From assembly GCA_030142905.1 (NCBI GenBank), contig JASJOG010000207.1:248001-312000 (forward strand): a stretch of DNA of 64,000 bases, given 5' to 3'. The translations under genes and the position numbers were made by a program. This document shows, in pieces, positions 54,239 to 64,000 of this stretch. How positions within the stretch are numbered: position 1 is the stretch's first letter; each line of letters opens with the position of its first letter. The notes below the pieces were generated by a model. It did no database searches. It was not told the origin of the DNA and saw only the letters and a program-made list of their open reading frames with translations. This DNA comes from Heliopora coerulea (lineage: Eukaryota; Cnidaria; Anthozoa; Scleralcyonacea; Helioporidae).

Positions 54239-54504
54239 ACGCTTTTTATTGAACAAAAGATCCAAATTAGTAACGAAGTGTAGGCATGCAGCAAAATTTT
54301 TATGTAATTAGGTAAAATTTTTATGTAAATACGTAATTTTATCTATAGGTTCATATTTTATGTAATATATTCCATATTAATTTTTTAATTGATTTGCTTA
54401 TATATATCACTGTAAATAGTTTTAACTTTTGGTCTGAGAATCGCCGTGCAGCGTGAAACTCGAGTTACAGTTTTTGATATTTTTATTAAATTTCCATTAA
54501 ACGT

Positions 54505-54541
<37 letters not shown>

Positions 54542-54817
54542 TGAGATATAGATTTCTCACGTCGCTACCCCGAGTTTCACGTTGTTAACGATCTTCAGGC
54601 AACTAAGTAGGTTTCCTGTGGGGCTTTCAAAAGCCCCACCGGATTTAAAGATTTTTATAGATCAATCCTCCTCCTTCAGTTCCCAGCAACAGTGATGTAG
54701 AGAGTTGTAAATGTAATAACAGTACTTATGCATATATATTTACTCTATGGAGACCTCAGCTTGCGTGAAAAACAATTGTAATATTGATGTGATTCTGAGC
54801 TTTAAAAAATATTTTCT

Positions 54818-54821
<4 letters not shown>

Positions 54822-54869
<48 letters not shown>

Positions 54870-54908
54870 TTCTCTCTCTCCCTTTCTCTCTCTCTCTCCC
54901 TCTCTCTC
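54822..54908. repeat. (TC)n microsatellite
   Basis: Mirror of 50170-50256. Confidence 0.95.
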
Positions 54909-54922
54909 ACTGTTCCATTAGA

Positions 54923-55498
54923 TTGTACATTTCTACTTGTCTCCTTATGTTACACGGTAAGGAAGACACTGTATTGAGAGAAATGTTACACAATGTTTGT
55001 GAACGAAACAGGACAACGACCGATTATAATGGCGTAGAAGATGAACCAGCTCGAATTGACAGTATCCCTTCCATTGATAAGGACCAGAAAATCTCCACTG
55101 GAGAGTCATGCAGCGAATTAAATGAGAACGCTACAATCCAGAGATAGGGGATAAACTTTGAAAACGGTGAGCAAACTGTGTCAGAAATTGTTTGTGGTCA
55201 CGTTGCTTTGATGAAGGAACTGGCAGGCCTAAGAGCTGATATTCATGATTTCAAAAACAAGTGTTGTGTTAAAGCCTATGTGGGAAATGAAAAAAAAATT
55301 GAACATCTTAGAATTGATTTATTACTGTGTAGGACTGAAATTAAGGAACTTAGAACTGAACAAAAATTCCAAAACGAATATACGAAGCGACTTGAGGAAG
55401 AGAAGTCTAGCTTAGTAACGGCCATCAAACTACTTATGCAGGACAACTACTTGTGCTGTCACGTCGAAAACTCACACTCATTTTTTCAGGGGTCATGA
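54923..55498 (+). pseudogene. Coiled-coil ORF (right arm)
   Basis: The same two-frame coiled-coil protein as at 49577-50152, with the same single stop (55145-55147). Identical defects in both arms show that the damage predates the palindrome. Confidence 0.45.
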
Positions 55499-55649
55499 AT
55501 CGAAATCCCCCCCAAAATGGACTGAATTACTAAAGCCATTTTTCTGTGTATAACTTGATTGAATCGAAAAAGCGTGTGTTCAAATGGTTCAAAGATTCGG
55601 TTTCTTGTTATGATTCTACCTAGTGATTTTCATAAAACATGATCTATAA

Positions 55650-55845
55650 ATTAATATTTTCTCCACAGGTAGGATGCCGATATATAATTAATTGTAATAT
55701 ACATATATTTTCTCCACATAATGGATACCAATAAATTAACAAAGTAAGAGACTAAATATTTTCTCGATATAATGGATACCAATATATTAACAAAGTAAAA
55801 GAGTGAATATTTTCTCCACATAATGGATACCAATATATAAATAAA
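55650..55845. repeat. Minisatellite (right arm)
   Basis: Mirror of 49232-49426. Confidence 0.9.
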
Positions 55846-56372
55846 TTATTTAATTGAAGTATAATGTTAGTTATTTAATTTTGTCTCTCATTTTTTGCTC
55901 AATTTTTATTACTGTTTGTTCTTTTGACGTTTTGTTGTATCTTGCCATGATTTTAATCTTTTTCTATCAACCGTCGCATTAAACAACAACAACTTATTTT
56001 TTTCGTCATCCTTTATTACTATTTTCTTGTCTAAGATAACAACTCTCTTTTTTAGTTTTTCTTCATTTTCTATTTCAACTTTGTATTCAAGCTTTTTTGT
56101 GTTTTATGGGTTACATCTTTTGTTTGACAATTTATTACCATTTTTTCGGCTTATTCAGATATGTATCTATTTTCGACTGTCTCTAAACTTTTCTTATCAT
56201 TAATAACTCATAGAGCAAAAACGAAAGAAATACATAATTAATCAGTATTTAGAAATCGGAGGAAGATTACAGCTGAATTTTTCTAACTTTCGGCTGGATT
56301 TTCGCTTAAAATACTGGTTCGTTTGAGAAGTAATTTCAAACACTCATTTAGTGTTCTTTCTCCGATTTCTAG

Positions 56373-56731
56373 ATGCACTCTTTCAATCATATGAAACATG
56401 CAAATAGCACCGCACTGTCTAGATACATCTACGGAAAAACTGCTGATTTTAAATGCAGATAAACGCTTTTTATTGAACAAAAGATCCGAATTAGTAACGA
56501 AGTGTAGGCATGCAGCAAAATTTTTATGTAATTAGGTAAAATTTTTATGTAAATACGTAATTTTATCTATAGGTTCATATTTTATGTAATATATTCCATA
56601 TTAATTTTTTAATTGATTTGCTTATATATATCACTGTAAATAGTTTTAACTTTTGGTCTGAGAATCGCCGTGCAGCGTGAAACTGGAGTTACAGTTTTTG
56701 ATATTTTTATTAAATTTCCATTAAACGTACA

Positions 56732-56735
<4 letters not shown>
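56373..56735 (+). repeat. Third copy of the Penelope-like tail (direct repeat of 54151-54510)
   Basis: GCACTCTTTCAATCATATGA begins a direct copy of the last codons and 3' tail of the right-arm element. It abuts the right end of the palindrome. The arrangement resembles tandem copies of a Penelope-like element with pseudo-LTRs, or a recombination junction. Confidence 0.85.
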
Positions 56736-56767
<32 letters not shown>

Positions 56768-56950
56768 CTTACGAGAAAATGAAAACAAAAAATAATAGTA
56801 ATAAAAATAATAGTAAAGATACGGAATATGTTATAGTAATGTTACTTATGTCTTGCTGTTATATCTTGCTCGTTTTAACTGAAGCGAATAAGAAGTGTCA
56901 GTGACATGATTTACAAACATCTCCTTGGGGAAGACACAATTATTTGCGTA

Positions 56951-57152
56951 CCTTTGCATACTGGTTCCCTTGCACTCCACTTTCCATTGGATTGACAAGA
57001 AGTTCTCCGTTGCCCAATGAGTACATAATCTTTAATACACTGGAATTGTAACTCTTCGCCCTGATGATATCCTTTTCCGACAATTAATCCATTTTTCAAC
57101 TTGGTAATTCGGCGGCAGGTTGTTAAATGCGGTTGAGTAGACCGTCTTGAAC
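56951..57152 (-). CDS. Sushi (CCP) domain exon, copy 2
   Basis: The minus strand encodes the same module as copy 1: KNGLIVGKGYHQGEELQFQC, YVLIGQRRTSC and SNGKWSAREPVCK. Here both splice sites look good: an AT-rich tract with TTTTCAG at the start and CAAAG|GTACG at the end, giving a 202-base exon. The downstream sequence is not coding. It lies about 1.65 kb left of a polymerase fragment, with the pogo-like element between. Confidence 0.72.
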
Positions 57153-57648
57153 CTGAAAAATATATATATGTTTGTATACGTAAGAAAATACAAAATTGTT
57201 GGGTAGCAACGAAGAAGAAACGATAATACAGGAACGCAGAAACGTTTTTGCTTTATTTCAGCTCTCCAGGTGCAAATACAGTGGAACCCCGCCGTACGAC
57301 CATCCTGTTAATACGCCCAACCCCATAATAAGACCATCCCGTTAATACGACCTCTTTTTTTTCTTTTTTTCCCCGAATAAGAGCTAATTTTTTTTCTTAT
57401 CTGAAAACCTCGTTAATACGACCACCTCGTTAATACGACCAACGACCATATTTTGATGTCCCCTACTGTTTAATACGACCACTCAACGTGTTGAGTAATG
57501 CCTTTTTGATATCAAATTCTGATGTGCGGTGTATAATTATCTTAATCAATCACACATCCGGCAAATAATTAACACTTAAACGTTTTCAATATTCATTTTA
57601 ATTTTTATTAAACAGATAGAACGTGATTAAATATGTTTTTGGGTCGTT

Positions 57649-58122
57649 TTATCGTTTTCTTGGCTTCTTTTTTCTGCCACTTTCCTCTGCTGTTCTCTTT
57701 TGGCCACATTCCATTTCGACTCTAACGGATATGTTATTCGGGATGTCCACCAATTTGCTTAGCAAGTCGATGTTCTGTTCCTGCCCCATAAATTTGTAAA
57801 TGCATGGAATCTCCATTCCATATCTCCCGCCCCGGTTGACTGCTGTTCCAATAACTTTAGCTTCTGCTTCACTGCCGCTCTTTGCTAAAAAATGGCGAAC
57901 TGTCCCATTTCCATGATTTGTAGTAGCTAGTGCCCTTGGAATGTGTCCAACTACATCTCCTTGCTTAATCACCGCAATAGCGTTCTTGTCTTGTTCATTG
58001 TCGTGTTTGTGCTTTAGTTCAAGAACTTCATCAATCTTGATTCTCCAGTATTCTTTGTAAACAGGATATCCCCTTATCCAGGAAGGAACTTCGATTACTT
58101 TTGTGCTAGAAATATTTTCCAT
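57649..58122 (-). CDS. HIRAN-domain-like protein in a transposon
   Basis: The intact 157-codon frame starts MENISSTKVIEVPSWIRGYP. E-H-D-N-E-x-D-K-N-A-I-A-V (KHDNEQDKNAIAVIKQGDVV), GHIPRALA and RHFLAKSG match the HIRAN core (N-x-x-D-x-x-A-[IV]-x-V...[VL]-G-[HY]-[IV]-P-R), followed by EAEAKVIGTAVNRGGRYGME and a basic tail (KRTAEESGRKKKPRKR) that looks like a nuclear localisation signal. HIRAN domains bind damaged or 3'-ended DNA in RAD5/HLTF-type proteins. Its presence in a pogo-like element is unusual. Confidence 0.65.
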   Translation of the reverse strand: MENISSTKVIEVPSWIRGYPVYKEYWRIKIDEVLELKHKHDNEQDKNAIAVIKQGDVVGHIPRALATTNHGNGTVRHFLAKSGSEAEAKVIGTAVNRGGRYGMEIPCIYKFMGQEQNIDLLSKLVDIPNNISVRVEMECGQKRTAEESGRKKKPRKR

Positions 58123-58341
58123 CGGGCCTGACTTGACTCCTTCGACGTTACCGGCGGAAATACGAGTGTATGCACACGCAGGCTATGAAAAGCGCCGACA
58201 CTGTCATCGATCCATATTTCACACTTTTTCTAATTTAATCGGTGCAAAATTTTCACGCATGTCTCTAGGATTATCCTGATTTATTACCTTTTGTCCGAAC
58301 ACGCTTTGGCTCTTTGTGTATAAGAACTTTGACTAGTCATC

Positions 58342-58536
58342 ATGTCTTCAAATTGTAAGCGAAAACGGCAGGCAATATCCTCAATGCAGGATGCTTTGGA
58401 TTTTTTCGAACAGAAAGGAAATTCAAAAACGGCAAATGAGCTCGCCAGAGTAATCTGCCAAGCTCAAACCGATTGGCTTTAGTGTCGGAAAAACCAACGG
58501 AAGCTTACAGATATTTTTAAACCTAAAGAAATTTAA
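58342..58536 (+). pseudogene. Tigger-like transposase remnant, ends joined
   Basis: A start MSSNCKRKRQAISSMQDALD FFEQKG-like reads as the beginning of a Tigger/CENP-B-type HTH (K-R-K-R-Q-A-I), and after a stop at 58480 the same frame gives NQRKLTDIFKPKEI, like the C-terminus of such transposases. The catalytic middle is missing. This identifies the element's family and suggests internal deletion. Confidence 0.5.
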
Positions 58537-58800
58537 ATAACTAATATAAGGGCTTATTATCAAGGTTATTCATTTCATTTGGTTAGTTTTGTTGAGTTGT
58601 GTTGAGTTAATAAAGTTTATTTGTTGATTATTTTGTGGTTTTAGCGTTATGCTAATTGAAATATGACTCCGTTTGCCATGACGTCATTTGAAAAAAACAT
58701 TTGTTACGTATCTGGTCCACCCCCTTTAATACGACCACCCCGTTAATACGACCAAATTTTTTCGACCCAACAGTGGTCGTATTAACGGGATTCCACTGTA

Positions 58801-59607
58801 CATTAAAGAGTGTTTATGCTATTTATAATATTTTATACTTTTCTAAGTGTTGCGTATATTGAGTATTTGAACTGCAATAACAGGGGCATATTACACTGGT
58901 TCATTGACCACAACAAAAATATGAATCTTCTTAATGAGGAATACAATACAAGAAAAACCATTTGTGACAAATTATTTGAAACATACAAAAGATGTGATTT
59001 CAAGTGGACCAATCAATCATATACATTACTGGCCCTTTCACTCTTTAAACAACAATGTGGAATACTTTCCGGAATAATTACAATTACAGTCCTAGAGCTT
59101 TACAATGATGTAGTACAGACAACATTCCTGATGATGTTATCAACGTCGATATTTGCTAATCATATCCCAACATATTATTAAACAATAACATCCCAATGCC
59201 TATTTATACTAACCACGACTTCATTGAAAAATTCAATTGCAAAAGTGACCTGAGAGAAACGGGTGAATTTTACATTGATGAAACCATTCTCAATAACTGT
59301 GGATTACCCATAAAAATAGAAGCAGGATTTTATAGCAGTGGTTTGATATCATACTCTATTGATACTCTAAATATTCCAACTTCACAAATCATATGTAAAA
59401 TCGTAACAAAAAGAGCATTGAAACCAGACACATTCAACAGCTTCATTAGGTACATATTCGACAAGTTTCCAGAGAAGGAAGCAAAATTAATGGTAGACAG
59501 TCTCATCAGTGAGTTGGGTAGAAAATACTATAGAATTAATTATGGATTCACATGCAAATTGGGACACTGTTGTGTTGTTGGACATCCGAGCTTATTTATC
59601 TTTCCAG
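58801..59607 (+). pseudogene. Polinton DNA polymerase B fragment, copy 2
   Basis: YLNCNNRGILHWFIDHNKNM, KWTNQSYTLLALSLFKQQCG and, from 59196, MPIYTNHDFIEKFNCKSDLR and ETGEFYIDETILNNCG. The last frame reads on to SLISELGRKYYRINYGFTCK. It is closely related to copy 1 (16.86 kb) and more distantly to the polymerase at 44-45 kb. It ends where the 1.4-kb repeat begins. Several frame changes lie in the first half. Confidence 0.75.
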
Positions 59608-60985
59608 GGATGGATCCAGCAAATTTTGTGAGGGGTTTCCGAGCGCCATAGGCGCGAGAATACTAGGGTGGTCCGGGAGCATGCTCCCCCAGAAATGGAA
59701 TTTCCTGCATTTTCAGAAGACGTTTCATGAAAAAATGCAGGTACCTTTATTCCCCAAACTGTACCATTTTAGCATCACTTACGTCTTCCAATAGATATTC
59801 TGTACAAACCTTGGAGGCCACAATTTTCCAAGTATAGTGTTTCACAAATTATTTTTGTAGCACAAAGGCTGCAAAACTGATTTATGGAGTACCTCCCCAA
59901 AAGTTTCATCACAAATAGCTGTACCATACAGCTAGGTTCAGGTGGATCTCGTACCCAAGCTTAGCAACAGGTGCATACCAGTACTTCAAAATCTTGAACT
60001 AATTCAAAATTGACCTCAATGGCTTGATACAACAGTAGAATGGTAGGTAGGAAGGCTAAATGTTCAAAATTATCTTCATACAGCAGCAGAATAATAGGTA
60101 GGAAGGCTAAATGTTCAAAATTATCTTCATACAATAGCAGAATAGTAGGTAGGAAGTCTAAATGTTCAAAATTATCATGATAACACTACAGAATGGCAGG
60201 AAGGAAGGCTGATTAGTTCAAAATTATCTGCATACAACAGCAGACTTGTAGGTAGGAAGGCTGATTAGTTAAAAATTATCCTCATACAACAGCAGAATGG
60301 CAGGAAGTAAGGCTGAATGTTCAAAATTGTCTTCATACAACAGAAGAATCGCAGGTAGGAAGGCTAGATACATGTAGTTGAAAATTAACTTGATAGAGTT
60401 GAAGAATTGCAGGTAGGATGGCCAAATAGTTTGAAATCATTTGATAGCCATGGGAAGCGCACTAGCCATTCATACCTGACCCGTCGATGTTTTCCACCAC
60501 ACTCAGAAGTCGGCGGAAAGAGAAAGAGCTGGTCAGGTTTCCAGACATTCTGAATAAAGCGCAATTTTTCTGCCGGAGAGAACAGGCCAATGGTCACGTA
60601 AACGAGCCCAATATCAAAAAGAAAACAATCTTATTTGCGACACACAGGTTGTCCACGCGCAGCCACATTGTAGCAATAATCGATGATGGGTTTGCGATGG
60701 ATTCACCTTAATTAATTCAAGGTGCTTGACCAATAAAATACAGTATCGATGGGTTCACTTTAATTGCCTGTGAGGTTTTAGCCAATAATATGAAGTTTCG
60801 ATGGGTTTCCGTGGGCTTCACGAAAGAAGTACTGGTTTCCGAGTTTCCACGCGATGGCTCACGGCATATGCGAATCCTCTACGCTCATTCGGTTCGATTT
60901 TGCGGTGAATTCCGCCAAATTTGACGCCAGGTGGTGCCAGCGGAGAGAAGCGATAGTAAACACAATAAAGCAAATACATTGTGCA
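59608..60985 (+). repeat. 1.4-kb interspersed repeat, copy B
   Basis: It matches 7366-8832 in the same orientation, including the minisatellite (60005-60420) and the end near AAATACATTGTGC. It begins GATGGATCCAGCAAATTTTG within what was the polymerase frame, and ends at the LINE 3' end. Confidence 0.8.
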
Positions 60986-60989
60986 TGCT

Positions 60990-61592
60990 CATTTATTTCT
61001 CGTTTCATGCAGCGTTTTCCAACTCAGTTCCTCTCTAATCTGGTAGGATCGGGTGTTGTAAACCTTCTGTGCGATAACACGGCCATCGCGGTTTTTTAAC
61101 TTTTGTAATCTATTTTCTTGCACAGCTGACATGCTATCCAAAACGATATCACAATAATCAAATAAAGGCTGAATTAAAGAGTTGAAAATTGCAAGAACCA
61201 TTTTCTTGGATACAAATGATTGTACATATTTAAGACCTGCTACTGCTTGCGAAACATTTTCAGAGGCATGATCAATTTGTTCATCCCAGTTAAGCTTTTC
61301 ATCAATATATACTCCGAGACATTTTGTGCATTTAACACTCTTCAATACATTTCCGTCAATATTAATTTGCGCAGTAGTTTTGATTTTGTTGAGGTTATCA
61401 TCCGATCCTATCAACATATGTTCAGTTTTTGCAGCGTTAAGGCTTAGTTTATTTGCTAATAGCCACTGCTTTATATTACTTAAATCACTATTGGTTGATT
61501 GAATTTTTTCAAAGATTTGTCACTTGTTATATTAGTATCATCAGCATACATTCTTGGTTTTGAGTGTTGTAAACAATTTGGAAGGTCATTTA
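60990..61592 (-). pseudogene. LINE RT C-terminal part
   Basis: The minus strand resumes with INDLPNCLQHSKPRMYADDT (the YADD catalytic pair), then LSLNAAKTEHMLIGSDDNLN and CLGVYIDEKLNWDEQIDHAS. It ends IQPLFDYCDIVLDSMSAVQE and a C-terminus ending RNK. One frame change lies near 61500. Confidence 0.82.
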
Positions 61593-61594
61593 TA

Positions 61595-62981
61595 CACTGG
61601 CAGTTAAAAAGAATTGATCACACTGAAGCTAAAGATGGTGACGCCATAAACATTGTAACAAATCTTATCATGACAAGTAATTACACTGAAAACAAACAGA
61701 AAACAAATATTAATATTTAGTGGTTCCTCCACGAGCTTTGATCACTGCTTTACACCTTCGAGGTATGCTATTTATTAAAATAATTCGCTTATCTAATGGA
61801 AAGCCTTGCCATGCAGTTGTGACAGCACTCCAAAGTTCTGTGACATTGGTAGGGATTTGCTCTTGGATCATTGTCTTAAGTTGGTCCCATAGATTCTCAG
61901 TAGGGTTGAGATCGGGTTACTGTGCTGGCCATTCCATAAAAGTTATACCCTCTTCCTCAAGCCATCCTTTGACAAGGCGGGGGGTGTAACAAGTTGTATT
62001 GTCGTGCTGGAATATCCAACCATCTGGTATGGTCAGCATGTGTGTGGTTGGAATAAGCGAATTTTCTAGGAGATCAATGTATCGTTCTCCATTGAGCTTT
62101 CCATCTATCTTAGAAAGACAGCCAACACCTCTTGCATTGATGCAGCCCCATACCATGATGCCACCACCTCCATGTTTGACAGTTGTCTGAATGCAGATTT
62201 CCTTTAGTTCTTCGACAGCCATTCTTCTGACATACACACGCCCATCACTCCTATGAAGAAGAAACCTTGATTCGTTGCTGAAGATAACTTGGGACCACTG
62301 TTCAGCCGTCCAATCTTTGTGTGCTGGTTCAAACTTTGAGACTTCTTATGGCGATCAGTAAGCCTAGGCTTCTTTCTCGGCTAGCAGCCCTTTAGACCAG
62401 CCTCTCTGAGCCTTTTTTGGGTAGTGGAAACCAAGATATTGACACCATGTAAAATTAGCATTTCAGCTTTAATTTGCAGTCTTTTAGCGATTTGACTTGC
62501 TTTTCCTTACCATGAGCTTGTCCTCCCTCTCAGATGTCTTTTGTTTCTGTCCAGGTATCTTGGCATCTTTCACACTGCCAGTGAGTCTATTCTTCTTGAG
62601 GATTTCACTGAGACTGACACTTTCAATACAACCCATACAAGCAGCAACTTCACGTTGTGTGTAGCCTTCTTCGGATAATGCCAGCGCTTTTCCTCAATCT
62701 TCCAAACTGATTCTTCTCTTTGGACCCATTATTCCGTATCTTCCAATTTGTGACAGGCCAACAACCCTTTTTTGTAAGACTTGAAATTCATTTAGCGTAT
62801 GCTATAAAATACTTTAAAAACAGAATATCTCTACAAATATTATGGGACACATCTCAATCTATCTAAAACATTCATTACTATAACCCTGAAGGCTGTTGGT
62901 ATACCATGTGCTTCTTGTCTGCCTATATAAGCAGAAAGTAACATTAATCTTAACATGATCAATTCTTTTTGACCACCAGTA
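61595..62981 (-). mobile_element. Tc1/mariner-like transposon
   Basis: Ends CACTGGCAGTTAAAAAGAAT and, inverted, TACTGGTGGTCAAAAAGAAT match for 20 of about 25 bases, with a TA at 61593-61594 and 62982-62983. It inserted in the RT of the LINE between the blocks ending LFLIY and starting INDLP. Length 1,387 bp, typical for Tc1. Confidence 0.88.
61720..62729 (-). pseudogene. Tc1-like transposase
   Basis: The minus strand starts MGPKRRISLED. An HTH N-terminus follows, with stops. The catalytic part reads VIFSNESRFLLHRSDGRVYV (first Asp is Asn), GGGGIMVWGCINARGVG, FQHDNTTCYTPRLVKGWLEE (second Asp) and PDLNPTENLWDQL (Glu). So the D-D-E triad has lost its first residue. It ends ARGGTTKY. The open portion 62237-61917 is the best part. 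Confidence 0.85.
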
Positions 62982-62983
62982 TA

Positions 62984-64000
62984 TAAATTAGAAAGAGCAG
63001 CGGCCCGAGGATTGAACCTTGCGGGACTCCCCACTTTATTTTTCTTAAGTGAGGATGGGCTCTTGTTGAGGATGGGCAATGCAAGCGATCAGTGAGGAAA
63101 GATTTAAACCATTTCAACGTCGATATGGACAAACCATTTAAACACAGTTCACCTAAAAGAATAGAGAAAGAATAGAGTGATCGACCGTGTAAAATGCTTT
63201 AGATAAGTCAAGAAATACTAAGGAATTTATTTTACTGCTATCCATATTTGAAAGCCATTCCATTTTGGCATCCAGCAAAGATGTCGCAGTGGAATGAAAT
63301 TTTCGGAACCCGGACTGATATTTTGACAATAAGTTATTTGTTTGCAGATAGTCGTATAACTGTTTATAAATAATTCTTTCAAACACTTTCGCTATGAGTG
63401 ATAGCGAGGCTGCTATCAGTGGTGCCGCTTCTTTAACTAAACGGCAAAGAATTTTGTCAAGGCCTGTTTCTTTGTTTGTCTTAATGTTTCTAAGTAGCAT
63501 TTCAACATCTGCTGTGGAAACCTCTTTAAAGCTGAACATGCTCGTTTGCTGGGGTTAGGTATTTCTCGAACACTTTTTCAGAGGTCGGAAGTTCAGCCGC
63601 TAAATTTAGTCCAATTTCTGTAAAATGATCATTGAACAATTCAGCTATATCAACTGGATCGGTATAAATACCCGACATAGTTGCTACAAACTGTATATGT
63701 TCGATCTTCTCATTACGTGACATAACCTCATTTATAGTTTTTCAAATTTCCTTAGGTTGACCGTAAAGATTTGTAAAACGATCTAGGTAATACTCAGATT
63801 TTGTTTTTTTAATTAAATTGTTCAATGCGTTTTTTGCGTGTTTATACTCCGCTCATAATTCTGGGCTACTTGTTTCAACAGCAGAAGTTTTAAATTTATC
63901 AAGTGCAAACATTTGTTGTTTAATCTTTTTGTTCAGCCATTGAGATTTTTTATTCCTTGTTCTTCTCTTTTTAATTGGCGCATGTTTATTTATCACAGCA
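62984..64000 (-). pseudogene. LINE RT linker and N-terminal palm
   Basis: From the window edge inward: INKHAPIKKRRTRNKKSQWL (linker), DRFTNLYGQPKEI, MSRNEKIEHIQFVATMSGIY and FSFKEVSTADVEMLLRNIKT at the start of the RT, then NKETGLDKILCRLVKEAAPL, YQSGFRKFHSTATSLLD and LVFLDLSKAFYTVDHSIL (first Asp). GVPQGSILGPLLFLIY abuts the Tc1. Stops occur near 63860, 63735 and 63160. Confidence 0.85.

Larger units (their letters stand above)
48705..56372. repeat. Giant palindrome, arms of about 3.5 kb
   Basis: Left arm 48705-52196 and right arm 52886-56372 are almost exact reverse complements; the spacer is about 690 bases (52197-52885). Differences by eye are few: one gag-like CTGGAG/CTCGAG change near 50615/54465, small changes near 53680 and 56285. 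The arms hold a 3-unit minisatellite, a coiled-coil ORF, GA and TA microsatellites and a Penelope-like RT/GIY-YIG gene. The outer break on the right is a direct second copy of the element tail. Confidence 0.92.
57279..58798 (+). mobile_element. Pogo/Tigger-like DNA transposon carrying a HIRAN-type ORF
   Basis: Ends CAGTGGAACCCCGCCGTACG and, inverted, CAGTGGAATCCCGTTAATAC; a TA is duplicated at 57277-57278 and 58799-58800. The empty site is seen in the related block at 16.85 kb (GATACATTAAAG). Inner TIR sequence repeats CGTTAATACGACCA many times. It contains a minus-strand HIRAN ORF and a plus-strand transposase remnant. Length 1,520 bp. Confidence 0.88.
60990..64000 (-). mobile_element. CR1/L2-like LINE, interrupted by Tc1, cut by window edge
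   Basis: Its 5' part (62984-64000) and 3' part (60990-61592) flank the Tc1-like element. Linker, finger and palm blocks occur in the right order. The frame of the RT passes across the Tc1 insertion without loss if one TA copy is ignored. Frame changes near 63540, 63740 and 63070 show additional damage. The 5' end lies outside the window. Confidence 0.85.

Noticed and set aside
54747..54977. Leucine/serine-rich ORF of 76 codons
   Set aside because: It is a translation of the (TC)n microsatellite, not a gene.

Overview
This is a gene-poor, AT-rich eukaryotic window made almost entirely of transposable elements and their wreckage. No bacterial features are present: there are no operons, ribosome-binding sites or rRNA. 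The mix of families (Penelope-like RT plus GIY-YIG elements, SGNH-type CR1/L2-like LINEs, Crypton-like/KIAA1958-like recombinases, P2X7-like zinc domains, sushi exons, Polinton/Maverick virus-like genes) points to an early-branching marine animal. I think a cnidarian, probably an anthozoan, is most likely, but this is an inference from family content and not a proof.

Layout. 1-3.1 kb: an endonuclease-RT LINE with C-terminal zinc fingers, broken by frameshifts. 3.3-3.6 kb: a repeat tail with a hammerhead-ribozyme-like core. 4-9 kb: inverted exon-like repeats, a decayed Crypton-like gene and the first copy of a 1.4-kb repeat with a minisatellite. 9.1-12.6 kb: a long palindromic element with a P2X7-like gene in each arm, a transposase-like fragment inside and a head-to-head pair of tRNA-derived repeats. 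14.1-15.4 kb: an inverted pair of GIY-YIG endonuclease genes. 16.5-17.8 kb: a sushi exon beside a Polinton DNA polymerase fragment. 17.9-22.1 kb: LINE fragments around a second Crypton-like copy.

About 22.4-48 kb: one large degenerate Polinton/Maverick-like (virus-like) element. Its minus-strand block holds packaging ATPase, double-jelly-roll capsid, a fibre-like protein and several unknown ORFs. Its plus-strand block holds a chromodomain integrase, membrane and coiled-coil ORFs, a BRO-N/nuclease gene and a protein-primed family B DNA polymerase. An HNH endonuclease gene lies on the minus strand within it. Later insertions have cut it up: a 3.7-kb long-TIR (MULE-like) transposon, a GIY-YIG retroelement, a nearly intact Ty3/gypsy element with 137-bp LTRs, and a palindromic Penelope-like pair inside the polymerase gene.

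48.7-56.4 kb: a giant palindrome with about 3.5-kb arms, each holding a Penelope-like RT/GIY-YIG gene and a coiled-coil ORF. 56.4-60.9 kb: a second sushi-plus-polymerase block, split by a pogo-like transposon that carries a HIRAN-type ORF, then the second copy of the 1.4-kb repeat. 61-64 kb: a minus-strand LINE interrupted by a Tc1-like transposon.

Almost every coding feature is a mobile-element gene, most of them broken. The two striking themes are the virus-like Polinton and the many long inverted duplications, at least eight at scales from 0.1 to 7.7 kb.
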